A DNA stretch of 64,000 bases from Fistularia commersonii (taxonomy: Eukaryota > Chordata > Actinopteri > Syngnathiformes > Fistulariidae): assembly GCA_037954325.1 (NCBI GenBank), contig JBBMNZ010000030.1:10426501-10490500 (forward strand), in the 5' to 3' direction. Shown one piece after another: positions 35,081 to 47,712 of this stretch; positions within the stretch are counted from its first letter, which is position 1, and every line of letters begins with the position of its first letter. Made by a program: the position numbers and the translations under genes. The notes beneath the pieces are model-generated. The model saw only the letters and a program-made list of their open reading frames with translations. It had not been told where the DNA came from and ran no database searches.

Positions 35081-35140
35081 TCATTCAGAGTCTGACAGGA
35101 CGATGATTTCCTGTGGATCACACTGGGTGGAAACGTGCAC
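35081..35140 (-). CDS. daxx: daxx coding exon 10 (C-terminal SUMO-interacting motif)
   Basis: Only 19 codons plus stop: VHVSTQCDPQEIIVLSDSE. The last eight residues form a SIM followed by acidic/Ser residues, almost identical to the end of mammalian DAXX. The acceptor is tcactccag. Confidence 0.92.
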   Translation of the reverse strand: MHVSTQCDPQEIIVLSDSE

Positions 35141-38100
35141 CTGGAGTGAAAAGAAAGGAAAAAAAAAAAAATTAAAAAGAGATGAGATGAAAATCACAAT
35201 TCTTGTATTCAAAATTGGGGGGGGGGGGCACGACAGTGGGAGGCTCCAAATTTTCCAGTTTGGAAGTGGAATTGTGTTTCAAATTTCTTCAATTCCTTTG
35301 ATGGCTGCCAATGTGTTTTAATGCAGTGAACATTCTTGCACAGAGCCGAATCAGGCCAGACTTTGATTCCTTAATTTTCATGCAACAGGGACATTCTCAG
35401 TATTAGTTTGGTCTGAGTAAAAAGCAATTACGCTGAGGAATGCTTAAGTGACACAAGTTATTTTGGCCTGTAAATTAGGAAGCAAAACCAGACTGCCACA
35501 GTACTGCATAAACATGTTATGTCGTGATCCAGGAATTGCACAGGCTGAAATGAGCCGCCTCACCTTGTTGATCTTGGGTGGGGGCGTGGACTGTGAGCTA
35601 CTGACCACTTCACAGTCAGGCGTGTCAGCGCGAGTCGATCGCTGTGGGAAATTGCAGCTGATGGCTCCCATATCTGGAGGGATGTCTATTTCCCTGGGGG
35701 AAGAATAGGAGGAATTAAAGGATGAGAAACAGGTCAGTGTGACAGGTGGTGGTGTAGGGGGAAAGAGCTTAAAAAATTCAAGAAGTCATTTTTTAAATTA
35801 AAAAGAGAGAAGCAACTTTAATAATTCAAATAACACTGACTGATGCTATCTTTATCGAATTGAAAATATCATTACATTAAGAAGACGAAGGCGAAGAAGA
35901 AGACATGAAGCCTCACCTTAAATCCATACGAATATATTTTGTTTTCTGGGGGCTCTCTGATGAAGATTCCTGCCTCTTCCTCTTGTTGTCTCTTGTTATT
36001 CTGGGGTTCAGCGGAGACATATCGCCATTGGTGAGCTGTGTGAGCCCTTCTTCGCCTGTGATTACTTCCGTGGATGCGTCATTGGTTGTTGCTTGTAAGA
36101 CTCCTGTGGGCTCCCCACTGGAGTTTCCGGTGCTCATGTGGACGAGTGGATTGTGACTGAAGGAACTGACAGAGTCCATGGAAGCTACGGGGTCATCAGA
36201 CACCAGCACTTGGTCAGGCTGCACTGTCTCTGATTGGCTGGGGCTGTCTACAGGTGAAGGGCTCTGAGACAGCGGACAGACATGGGACTTGTCGGTATCA
36301 TAAAATGGACTGAGCGTGCTGTCTCCGGGTTTGTCGTCCTCAGCCTTTACATTTTCTTCACTTGGAGAGACCCTTTCTGATAACACTTCTCTCTCCTCCT
36401 GCCTTTGCTCTTCTGAGTCGTAGCCCATTTGTTCCGCCTCATTACTGTCGTCTTCATTCTCTGAAATGAAGACGAAAAATGCAAATCATCACGAAGGAGG
36501 AACTGTTTTAACTTCTGGATGGGCTTGAATCACAGTGCAACTGTGTATATTTGAGAAGTGGTAGGTACATTAGCTAAGGCAAGCAGTTGAAACACATCAA
36601 AAAGATACCTGAAGAAAAAAATTTAAATAATTTAAGAAAAAAAACCTATACAAATAAGCTTTGGAATAACATTTACCCAAACTTTGCTGTTTTCCAGGTA
36701 ATGGTTCTTGAACTGATTTTAGAAGATACTACAGGCTGCAGCAGTTATTAAAAAAGTTCCCTCTTTGGAGTGTTAACTCCAAATGGGAGAGCTTGGAAAA
36801 CACTGCTGAATGCAGCACTTTTCCATTGTCAAAGACGATTTTTCATTTTGATACAGAATGAGACAAACTGATACGTACACTCAAATTACACTCCAAGTAA
36901 TATTTCAGTTTTCATGCTATTTAAATGGACAAATGCTGTATGGTCCAAGGTCATTATTTCACATGTTCACTTTTTTTTTAAAATTACAATAGTTTTATCA
37001 GGTTTATCCCTTGTGAGCTTCTTCTTTTTGTCAGGTCTCACACAATAATCAATTTTTTGTTGTTCTTTTAGGTAAAAAAATATTAGCAACATGTCAAATT
37101 AGCCATTGATTCTTTAACCGTTTAAATTGGTATATTTTTGGCCAAGATTTAAACATTATTAAGATACAAACATATCTACCAACCAATCACCAACTCCTGT
37201 TATTTTCTGAAGTTTTATATTGCAGTATAGCATTATATTGCTGTCTGTTGAACACTTCTCAACGACTCGGGTCAAAATGTTTTCACAATCAAAACCATCA
37301 GGATACAAATATCTAGGAGACAAAGCAACACAGTATTTTGGAAAATATGTAATTAAGCTCTTGCCTGGCCCAGACTGCTGAATGCTGGCCTTGATCTCAT
37401 TCTCTATGTCGGGGTCCGAAGATTCATCATCCTCGTCTTCGTCATCCTCCTCCTCTTCCTCCTCCTCCTCCTCCTCCACCTCTACTTCTACCACTCCATT
37501 GGTTTCTTTTGTTTTTTGTTCATTTGCTGACTTTTGGATCTGAAAATAGAATGAGATGCAGTGGTACTGGGATTTGTTTGATAGCATACTATAGATAAAC
37601 ACATAAGTCATTGATAGTATTCAAGATCCAGGTAATTCTGAAAAAGCTCAACTGTACAGAAAAATGCCTAATGCAGAGGTTTGTTATATTGCAATTGAGG
37701 CATTGTGTTTGTCCTGAAAGTATAACCTCTTTGAGTACATTAGGAATAGACAGTCAGACTTAGTTGCAAAACAGGTCTCCAACTCTTACTGCTGTGAAAC
37801 AGTACAGAAGTAGTACCTCAATTGTACCTCATTTTTAATTCCTAAAGTATGACAGACATGTTATCGAGCCATATACTGATACTTTACCCCGTCCCACTAT
37901 GCTTTGCAGTGTATCTTGCATTTTGTATATTTATACCCACTGCTTCTATGTGTTTTCCTCTTCTGCTATCAGAGGTCTATAGCAATAACCTATCTATGAA
38001 GTAATCTCTTACTGTTTCAGAAATGTTGCAATTTTTTTCAATAGAATAATACAAAAAAAACACAACTGTAGATTACAGTGTTGCAATTAATTAACAGAAC

Positions 38101-41100
38101 CAAACAAAGTTACAATATTTGTTTGGGCCATGCTTTGGGCAATACTTTTCTCTTCTGCCCTTCTCTCTAAAAATGTTCTACTTTTTCAACAAACCACCAG
38201 CACACCTTCCTTCATTTCATCTATGCTAACTATATTTAACTTATACATATAGTTCACTTTATACATATGGCACCTCCATTTATTAAAACAATAAAAATCA
38301 AAAAGCACTGCAAAATTAGCTGAGCAAACATAAATTGGCCCATTTAAAAAGTTTTGTCTTTAGGTGCATCTTTGAAAGAAAATGTCCTTTATGTTCTATT
38401 TTTGATTAACTTTGGACTTTTGAGTCCACACCATGACTAAAGATAAAGGGACTTTATGGGCTTAAATTCTAAAATGCAACTTGGGAATTTTTTAATCAGC
38501 GAAACCCGCAACATCTTATTTCTATCTTTTACCTGTCGTTTGGACCTTTCTTTATCTTCTTTGTTTTCTTGTTTGACGGCAAATTTCCTGATGACTTCCT
38601 CCAGACGAGACATGGCCGTTTCTCTGTTTGACCGCAACTTCCGAAGTAGTGTGGTGTCCGACAGTGCCGGGTCCCTGGCTTTACAGGTTGATGGACACAA
38701 AAGAAAGGCAAAGAACAAAGAGGGGAAAAAGAATGGAGAAAAAGAAACAATAATCAAATGCCTTTACAGGAGTTGTGTACTCACACTTGGCCTGTATGGT
38801 ATAAGATTACCAAATGGCAATCATCTTAATGTAAATTAATTGATCAGTGATAAAATGATACTAGAGGCTATACTCGGGAAAATATAGCAGGAAAAAGAAC
38901 AATATTTTCTGCCTGACTTCTTACAAGGCACATAGGGGTCTGTGAGATGTGAGCCAAAGTTGTAAACCAAGTCCAGGTGACGTCTTTCCTGCAGCATGCT
39001 CCCCGTCTCCCTGAAGGCCTCCTCGGCGATCTGGGTAATCTGCTTTTTGTTCAGGCCAAGGTTGTGTCGCTTGGTAGTGAGTTGCACCAAATGGAGGATG
39101 TCAGGGTAATCTGGAGGGTTTTTACGGGCTTCGGGGCTGTTTATGAAGCGCTCGATCTGGAAATTAAGGAAAACAAGCAGTGGACTCATGAGCTGGGCAT
39201 TAAATTACAACTCTTAATAATATGCAAATTATGCTTAAACTACTAAAATGTTTTACGTTTACATTCAACATTGTGGTATTTATAGAAAATATATTTATAT
39301 GTTAAGTTGGACGATTATTTTTGGTATTTAGCAAAAACACTAGTAAGAGTCCGCTGAGAGCTTCTCTTACAAGACATAGGCAATCAAAGACCAACCAAAA
39401 GATAATAATGAATCCAATGAGAAATAATCCAATCTCAACCTGGGGGACAGGCACCTTGTCTTTCGTGTGAATCGGCTTCAAACCTTTCTTTTTGACAAAG
39501 CATAGAGTTATTGCTAGGCTAGCCCCCAGTTATGCTTCTATAGGCTCACTCTGCTGACTGATCCCATGATGCACTTCTCTCATTCCACCATTCTTTTCCT
39601 ATCCTGTGTGCACGTATTCCCCTTCATAAATGAATGACAGTTAAGTAGTGTATTTTCCTGAGTCCCAGGCTCTCTTATTTCACACGCTCCCAGGGGGCAT
39701 TTCTTGATCCACTGTGAAGTGTACTGGCCTCACACACACCACTATTATTTCATGAATAATAAAGCCATTATTGTATCCTGTTGTCAGAATCGTGTAGCCA
39801 TTAGTGCTGCTGTTGTTATTAGCTTATTAGAGATCATTTGTGCCTGTGCCTCGCAACCCTCGAAGCACCGCTGTCTATCATACTCTTGCTTTCTATCACC
39901 CTATCCCTCTGTCCTCTCTAGCTTTCTACCCCAACAGGTCAAGACAGAAGGCTGCCCACATTGACCTTGTGAATTTGAGCCATATAAATAAACAAAAAGT
40001 TTTGGAATGTGACAAAAACTTTTTGGTTTTGCAGGGGGCTTCCAGCTCGTGGTAGAAATGGCCACTTGAGCCTTGTCCCTGACGTCTTCCAAATTAACCC
40101 TGATAACTACACAGATAATTTTTAAGAGGGTTTATTTATACAAGATGAAGAACGGGGTCAATGCATGAAGTAAAAAAAGTATGGTTACAACAGGAACGGA
40201 CGCCGCAAAGTGTTGCCAGCCGAAGTGGTGCTCTGACATGTGACATTAACAAGGATGTTGAAGATGAGGCTAGCCTACGTAGCATATTGGGCAAACTGCT
40301 AGGCTTCAAAAAGACAGCAAACACCAACTTTCCGAGATAAAGCAAGAGCTACACCGGACAAATGGCAGACTAGAGGATGCTGAGGCCCGAATGGATAAAG
40401 CAGAAATGGTGATGAAGGCAATGACGACGCTCATGAATCGGCTATCACAGTGCCAGGCTAGCATGAATGCTAAACTGATAGAACAAGAAGGACAGGCTAA
40501 CAGAAATAATATCCGAATCTACAGTATACCCAAGGACATAGAGGGTGGCAACATCTCCATCTTTCTGGAGAACGTACTAAGAGTCACTGGATTTTCCACT
40601 GGAGTTGGAGCTTGAAATTGAAAGAGCATACAGGGCTACGGCGCCTAAACATATGGACTCATGAGCGATGACCCATTTCATCATTGCCAGGTTTGTGAAC
40701 TACAGAGAGAAGGAAGAGGCAATCCGTAAGGCCAGGCAGAAAAGAGAAGTGTTCTACAACAATTCCCACTTCTATGTAGAGTACGACTACCCATCTGCAT
40801 ACTCAGAAGCAAAGACAATACTGAAGAAAAGGAAAATCAAGTTCCAGACTCCTGATCCAGCACGATTATGGGTCTTCTACAACGACGGCGCCCGCCTGTC
40901 CCAAAGCGCAGCAGAGGCAACAGAGGACATGTCCTCCAGTGGGGTTCCCTTTACCATCATACCTGCCCCAATCAGCCCGGATCAACGAGAGACAGAGCTC
41001 CAATCAACATGGCTAGTAAATGGGCGCCATCGGACCGGCATCCCGCACATGGTTGAAGGAATATCGTAGGGGTAAAAAGGCCTCCCAGACGCATTACAAA

Positions 41101-44100
41101 GAAAAGCTCCAGAAGTTCAAACGGAATCCCAACCAAGAGTGAGAGATGAGCGACCACCTTACTGAGTAAGAGATGCAGATAGATCCGAGCTGGTTTATAT
41201 CATGTTTTATTATTCTTACAAACTAGGATGCGTAGTTTTATTTCTAAATAACTCAGAGATAAAGGACAAGGAAGGAAGTTACTTCTTAGTCTCAGACAAA
41301 ATAGAAGGTGTCCAAATAACCCTACTAAATGTCTATGCACTCCCTGGCAGTGATATTTCGCTGTACAGAAAAATCTACCTGATCACAGAGGCAACAGGTA
41401 TATTTGTATGTGGGGAGGACTGGAACATCAGCCTCGATCCAAAATTAGATGCCTCAAAAGAACCAAACCAAACTGCCGTACACAAGAAGGTTACGATCCT
41501 TATGTCATAACTGGGGATAATAGATCTCTGTAGAGACTTCTACTCGTCAAGATGTGATCATACACACTATTCCCATCCCCATACAGTCTACTATCTATAC
41601 AAAGCAAAAGTACTATGAATCTTGCTCAAACTTTTCAATGCTTCTGGCAAGGGAAATACAAAAACAACAAGCAGATAGTACAATTTACAAAATTAGGGAC
41701 CCATGCTCAAAAACCCACTTATATGAACAACAGGAAATACAATTGGCTTTTCAGAATTACCATTAACAACTATATACTCAGCCACCATGAGAGGATGACC
41801 AATGGATGAAACCATTCTTAACACCCCTTAATCTACCCACTTTGTCAGAAGATCAAAACAGAAAAATAACAAAGGAAAAGCTGAACAACGCAATCTCAAG
41901 ATTGAAAACCAATAAATCACCAGGGCCAGATGGGTTTTCTTCTGAATGGTACAAGACCTCCAGATGTGCGCTATTGTTGCCAACCAGCACCACAACCGCA
42001 GAACTGTTAAAGTCGCTGGTTATATATCAGGAAAACTGAAATGGTCCTTTTGTGTCGTCATATGCAGATGGAGCTGTTGCCATGAACCCCAGATGGGACC
42101 ATCTCATTGCAGAGAAACAAGCTGAGGGCTCCCACTGATTTAGTGTTATGGTGACTTAAATTTTTAGGCACTTTATATTCATTTTGGTGGTGTATCTTTA
42201 ACTTATTTTGAAGTCATGTTTAAACCATAGCGACAAGAGTATAAGAACGTTAGGGCGGTGGTTGGTAATAGAAGGGGATGAGGGAGAAGAGACGGTTCAA
42301 ACTTTATTTTAGCTGTTGAAAAATAAAATTCATGGAGTGTTTAATAATAAAAAATTAAACGTGATCTATCTATTTAGATAATAGAGAAGGAAATGTGGAA
42401 TTCCTGGTTCTTGTTCTTTATTTATTTTTCCACATGTATTTTTTTTATTATGTATTTAGGGGGGCAGAGAGGATGTTAACAGAGACTTTGATGTTATACT
42501 CATGTTATGTTGTTGGCGCAGTGTTACGTTGCATAACAATATTCAATTCAATAATGTTTAGGGGACACATAAAAAGTTTCCAAACTCTGCAAAGAAAATA
42601 CTTTCTAGAAAAGAAATGAGATTTTCAGATGCAGGTCACTACATTACCAAAAATCTCACAGTGGACCCAAATGACCCAGTGCGAAAAGAAATTTTACATG
42701 CTTATACATCTGAATGAACCAAAGGTAATATATCTAGACTGTTCAAGGGCAACACGATGAAAACAAACATTCCACAGTCTGTATTAAAGACAACTAGAAG
42801 AATGAAGTTAATTTTGAAATCTCAGCAGAGCAATGGTAATTATTGTGACTTTCAGTGGAAATGCACTAATTTGCAGACATGGTGAGTTTGCATGGAAGTG
42901 TCTCATTAGACTCTCTATGACCCTTGAATAGAGGAGGAGAGGATACAAATTCTCTGAGAGACCAACTTTCTTACAGAACATTTTAATTAGTATCTATTTG
43001 GGGTTTTGATATCAGCTGGCAAGAAACCCATCAACAGAAACTGCCTGCGTCCTGACCCCCCAACAATAGAGGAACGGTTAGATATTGTTGAAGAAAAATA
43101 TAAAGTATAAGATCATTTTCTCTCTTTGTTTGCAAATGGATTAATTTTCCCAGCACTAAGTCAAAATGACACTCCTTTGTACAAAGGCCATCGCAACATT
43201 TAAGAGATCTGGTGAGCTGAATCAACTCTCTGTCCACTTACCTGGTATTTTCATATCTCTCCTGATTTGGACTCTGAACTGAGATGGCTTAAAACTGGGA
43301 CAGAGTATATTAGGATCTTCTTACAGGTGACTTTACGTGCCTTTACAAGTTTACACACCTTCACCCATTATTTTTGCCGTGTTTTGCTGTATTTTCTTAA
43401 ATGGCTGTTATTCCTGTTATTATTATCTCTTTTTTTATAGGTACAAAAACAAAAATATTCTGTATTCTACTACTTTCACAGTGATTGCAACTATGCAATT
43501 GTAATGCCATGTCATGTCCAAGTTTACCCATCTGGTGTTCTATTACCTGAACCTTGTGAAAAACTCCACTCACATCATTTACAATATTTTAACATGGTAA
43601 CTTGTAGGACACCTCAAGTCTCCCATTTTACATGATGCTCCCATGTTATATCACATATATCGTTACAGTTCAACCTCCTTCACAGCCTTGTAGCCAAAAC
43701 AATATCACAGCTTCATCTCTATGCACACATCCCTGTGCACACCCACCTTCCTATCTATCATCATTATTGGGTTTGTGACAGCATGGTCCCGATGCAATAT
43801 TGCAGCTCTTACCAACTCCTCCGTGAATTAAGCCTCATGTAAAATCACGTTACCCGGCATGAGTGGCCCTCCTGGACTTGGTAGTTTCCATAGATTTATA
43901 GCAAGACAAGTGCACAGATGTCTACAATTATAAAGCTATCCTGTGGTCACATGTGCTTCATGTGAATTTATTGTGTCAAATCATATGGTATTTTTTTCCA
44001 CAGGTGCTATCAAAATGGATATACAGTGGCAGACCATAATGTCTCAAGCTGAAAAATCCAATAAAGTGAAATCTACCCTGACAAATGTAACAATAAACTA

Positions 44101-46687
44101 TTGTATTGAAATGACACAAAAATATAACAAGCAATTACAACACATGGTTTTCTATTGTAGAAGATTATATGATATTCTAGAAGCTGATTAAAACCCTGGA
44201 GCATGAATACAAACTACCAGCTAAGTACTAAGTCTTCAACAAATGTTGTATTTTGGGAAATTTAAGCCCACAACAAACTTACCTTCCTGTTTATCTCAGG
44301 ATAACGGGTTCCACCGAATGAGATCCTCTGCTCAATGACTCTCCCCGTTAAAGTGCTGCAATCCTTTAATTCACACAGCTTCTCATAAATCTTCATCATC
44401 TGTAGGAAGACAGATGGATCTTATAAACCACGACCTGATTTAACATTAACGCCTTCTCACAACTACTGGACCACAGGGTCCAACAATAATATATGACCTT
44501 GCGCTTGAGCTTGTGTTCCTGGATATATACTGAGTCCTCTGCTTCCATCTCTTCTAAATTCAGCTCTGTCTGCTGCAGTCGACATATCTCCTCATTGTAG
44601 GACTTAAGTAGATTTTCCAGGTACGCTATCTGAAAAAAAGTCAGGAGCACAGGCAATGACATTGTATTATTGGTTTTGTTCTTTTTTTGAGCGGAAAGGA
44701 AAATACTAAAAAGCATTCTCTAAACCCAGACACTTTTTAATAAAGAAAGATTTGAGTTGTTATTAAAAGTACACTTCTTTTTTTTTTTACCTGTTTCCTG
44801 GATGCCCTGTTTGCCTTTTTCTCCTCTTTACTGTTGCCCTCTGACAGGCCTGAGGTGGAAGGTTGCTCAATTTCTAGCGCTGGTTGGGACCCCTTTTCCC
44901 CCGTATTCTCAGATACTTTTTCCTTGCTACTACTTTTGAGCATTGCAGAGGTAGACTCAAGAGAATGTGATGATGAGGTAGATTGCTCACGATCCAGTTT
45001 GACGAGAGTCTGCCTCCTCTTGGCTGCATGCTGCTTGAGTACAGTGCACAGTTCATTAATGTAGACAAAAGTCTTGGAGCGGTTAGCCTGAGCATGAGCT
45101 ATACATCGGCCCAAGCTGTTCCTGAACTCCACAGATGAGAGAAAGTCTGGGCAAGCCTTGGCATGCTTGACTTGGAGAAAGGTCATAACTTCAGGGCAGT
45201 CCTTGGTGAGAGCTGAGCAGTGCGTCACAAACTAGAGGGAATACGAAAATGAAAGGATAAGAGAAAATGGAATGTGATGAAACTCGAGGAAATAAGAAAA
45301 AACAGGTGAGTCAAGCGGCACCAATGAGATCAGCATGTTGTGATGTGACTTAATCAGATAAAATTCTGTTTCCATACAGCACTTAATAGTGGATGATTGT
45401 TAATGGCTGCTCCAATCATTACAAAAAATTACAAATCCCAGAAGAAGGGTGCAGAGAGACAAAATAAAAGGTAAAGGAGTGCTGAAATGCAGCTTTTGCA
45501 TAATAGTGATATATTGGTTTTCAAAACCACTTTAACCTTGGGGTAAGGCTGAAGTCTAAAATTTACTTGGAGGTTAACAGACAATTATTCCTGGCCACAA
45601 GCAGCTATATTTTGGACAGTATAGTACTATGTCCCTATGCGACATGTTAAGATATTTTGGACAAGGTGTAGACATTTATCAAATGTTGAAACTACATCTG
45701 GGTGCTGGCAAGGTTTGTCAAATAATTTGTGAAAATTATTCCAAAAGTGTGTCTCTGTTTATGCAGAGTTTCATTGGTGTACTGCAAGCTCTGCAGCATA
45801 TCAGGTCTAAATCGAACCCCCACCAGGCCAAGTATTTGGAGAATTTTTTTTCTCAGTGTTATAAGAACCCCCACTGTACACTACAGTTAAAGTGAAATGG
45901 TAGAAAATTATGGACACTGGAAAACTCATTTTAGTTAAATGAGACCTCAAAAAGCAGGTACTGAATGTTTCTGGTTCAATGGTTAAAACTTCAAACCAAA
46001 TCAAAGAAGGGCTACTTCCAATATACAAAAGCTGACATACATTACAAGAATACAAGGGGAAAATGTATCAGCCCCAAAACCGCAGACAGATTATCCCACA
46101 GCCAACAGCATGTCGAATTATCATTTCAACAGTAAAATGAACATTAAGAGCTCCACTCATTCAATGATGTTAGGCAAGCTCAAATGGATGAAGTACAGTG
46201 GAGACATATAATATTTGGTCTGCAATGGAGTTTTTTAGGCACAAGTAATACTGTGCTGCTGAGAACAATAGTTTCTTTTAAAGAGATGTTATTTTTTAAT
46301 CCTTGTTTTGTTGGAAAATACTGCTATTACAAGTAAATAATATATTTTTGAGGCCCCCCTGCTATTTTCCCTTGTTTTTGCTCCTAAATTATTCAAATTA
46401 GCATTCAGATGTACAGACCATGGTTTCTGAGAATCTCAGGGATCGTCAAAAACCCATATTCAAGTGTAGAAACCAAAATGATCACTCAATTTGACACCAA
46501 CAACAGATCAACAGCACTTACAATAAGCAAAACGTAACTAAAGGCATGTAAAAAACAAAAAAATCTACAATGACTTCACAATGTGCCTCGATTATTTTCA
46601 TATTGCAGGGTTATGAATACAAAATTATATGTAGTGTGGTAGAGGAGACTAGAAATCCAAGTTTGACTTTAAGAATTAAATGTCATT

Positions 46688-46777
<90 letters not shown>

Positions 46778-47646
46778 CATTGTTAGTAATATCATTTGGT
46801 TTACATCCTTTTCACTGTCACATTAAAAAAAACCACTTTAATGTTATTAAAGTATTCTGGTCCCCAATTACTTACTACATGATAATTTATGTATATATAT
46901 CTCATATCTTCCTCCTCTTCTTTCAGCTTTGCCCTTCAGGGGTCGCCACAGGGAATCAAACTTCTCCATCTAACCCTATTCTCAGTATCCTCCTCTCTCC
47001 CACCAACTACCTTCATATCCTCTCTCACTACATCCATAAATCTTCTCTTTGTCTTCCCCGAGGCCTTGTGCCTGGCAGCTCCAATTCCAGCGTTCGTCTA
47101 CCAATATAATCACTATCCCTCCTCTGTACATGATCGAACCATCTCAGTCTGGCCTCTCTGACCCTCTCGCCAAAACATATAACATGTTTTTCCGCTGATA
47201 GACCCATTCCTGATCCTATCCATCCTGGTTACTCTCCTTAGCATCTTCATCTCTGTGAGGTCTAGCTCTGCCTCCTGTCTTTTTGTCACTGTAACTGTTT
47301 CTCGGACATACAGCATTGCTGGTCTCGCCACTGTCTTGTACGCCTTTCCTTTCATTCTGGCTGATAGTCTTCTATCGCTTAGTATCCCGACACTTTTCTC
47401 CACCCATTCCAACCTGCTTGAACCTGTCTCTTAACCTCTTTTCCACTCTCTCCGTTGCTCTGGACTGTTGACCCCAAGTACCTGAAATCCTCCAACTTCT
47501 TAATCTCGACTTCCTGTAGCCTCACCTTTTCCACTTGGGTTCTTCTCATTCACAGACATATAGCCTGCCTTGCTGTAACTAACCTTCATTCCTCTCCCAG
47601 AGCATATATCCACTTCTATAGATTTCTTTTCCCCCACCTCTTCCCT

Positions 47647-47712
<66 letters not shown>

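Noticed and set aside
35905..36156. Plus-strand open frame across daxx exon 8
   Set aside because: Shadow of the daxx coding strand; splice sites and domain content support the minus strand.
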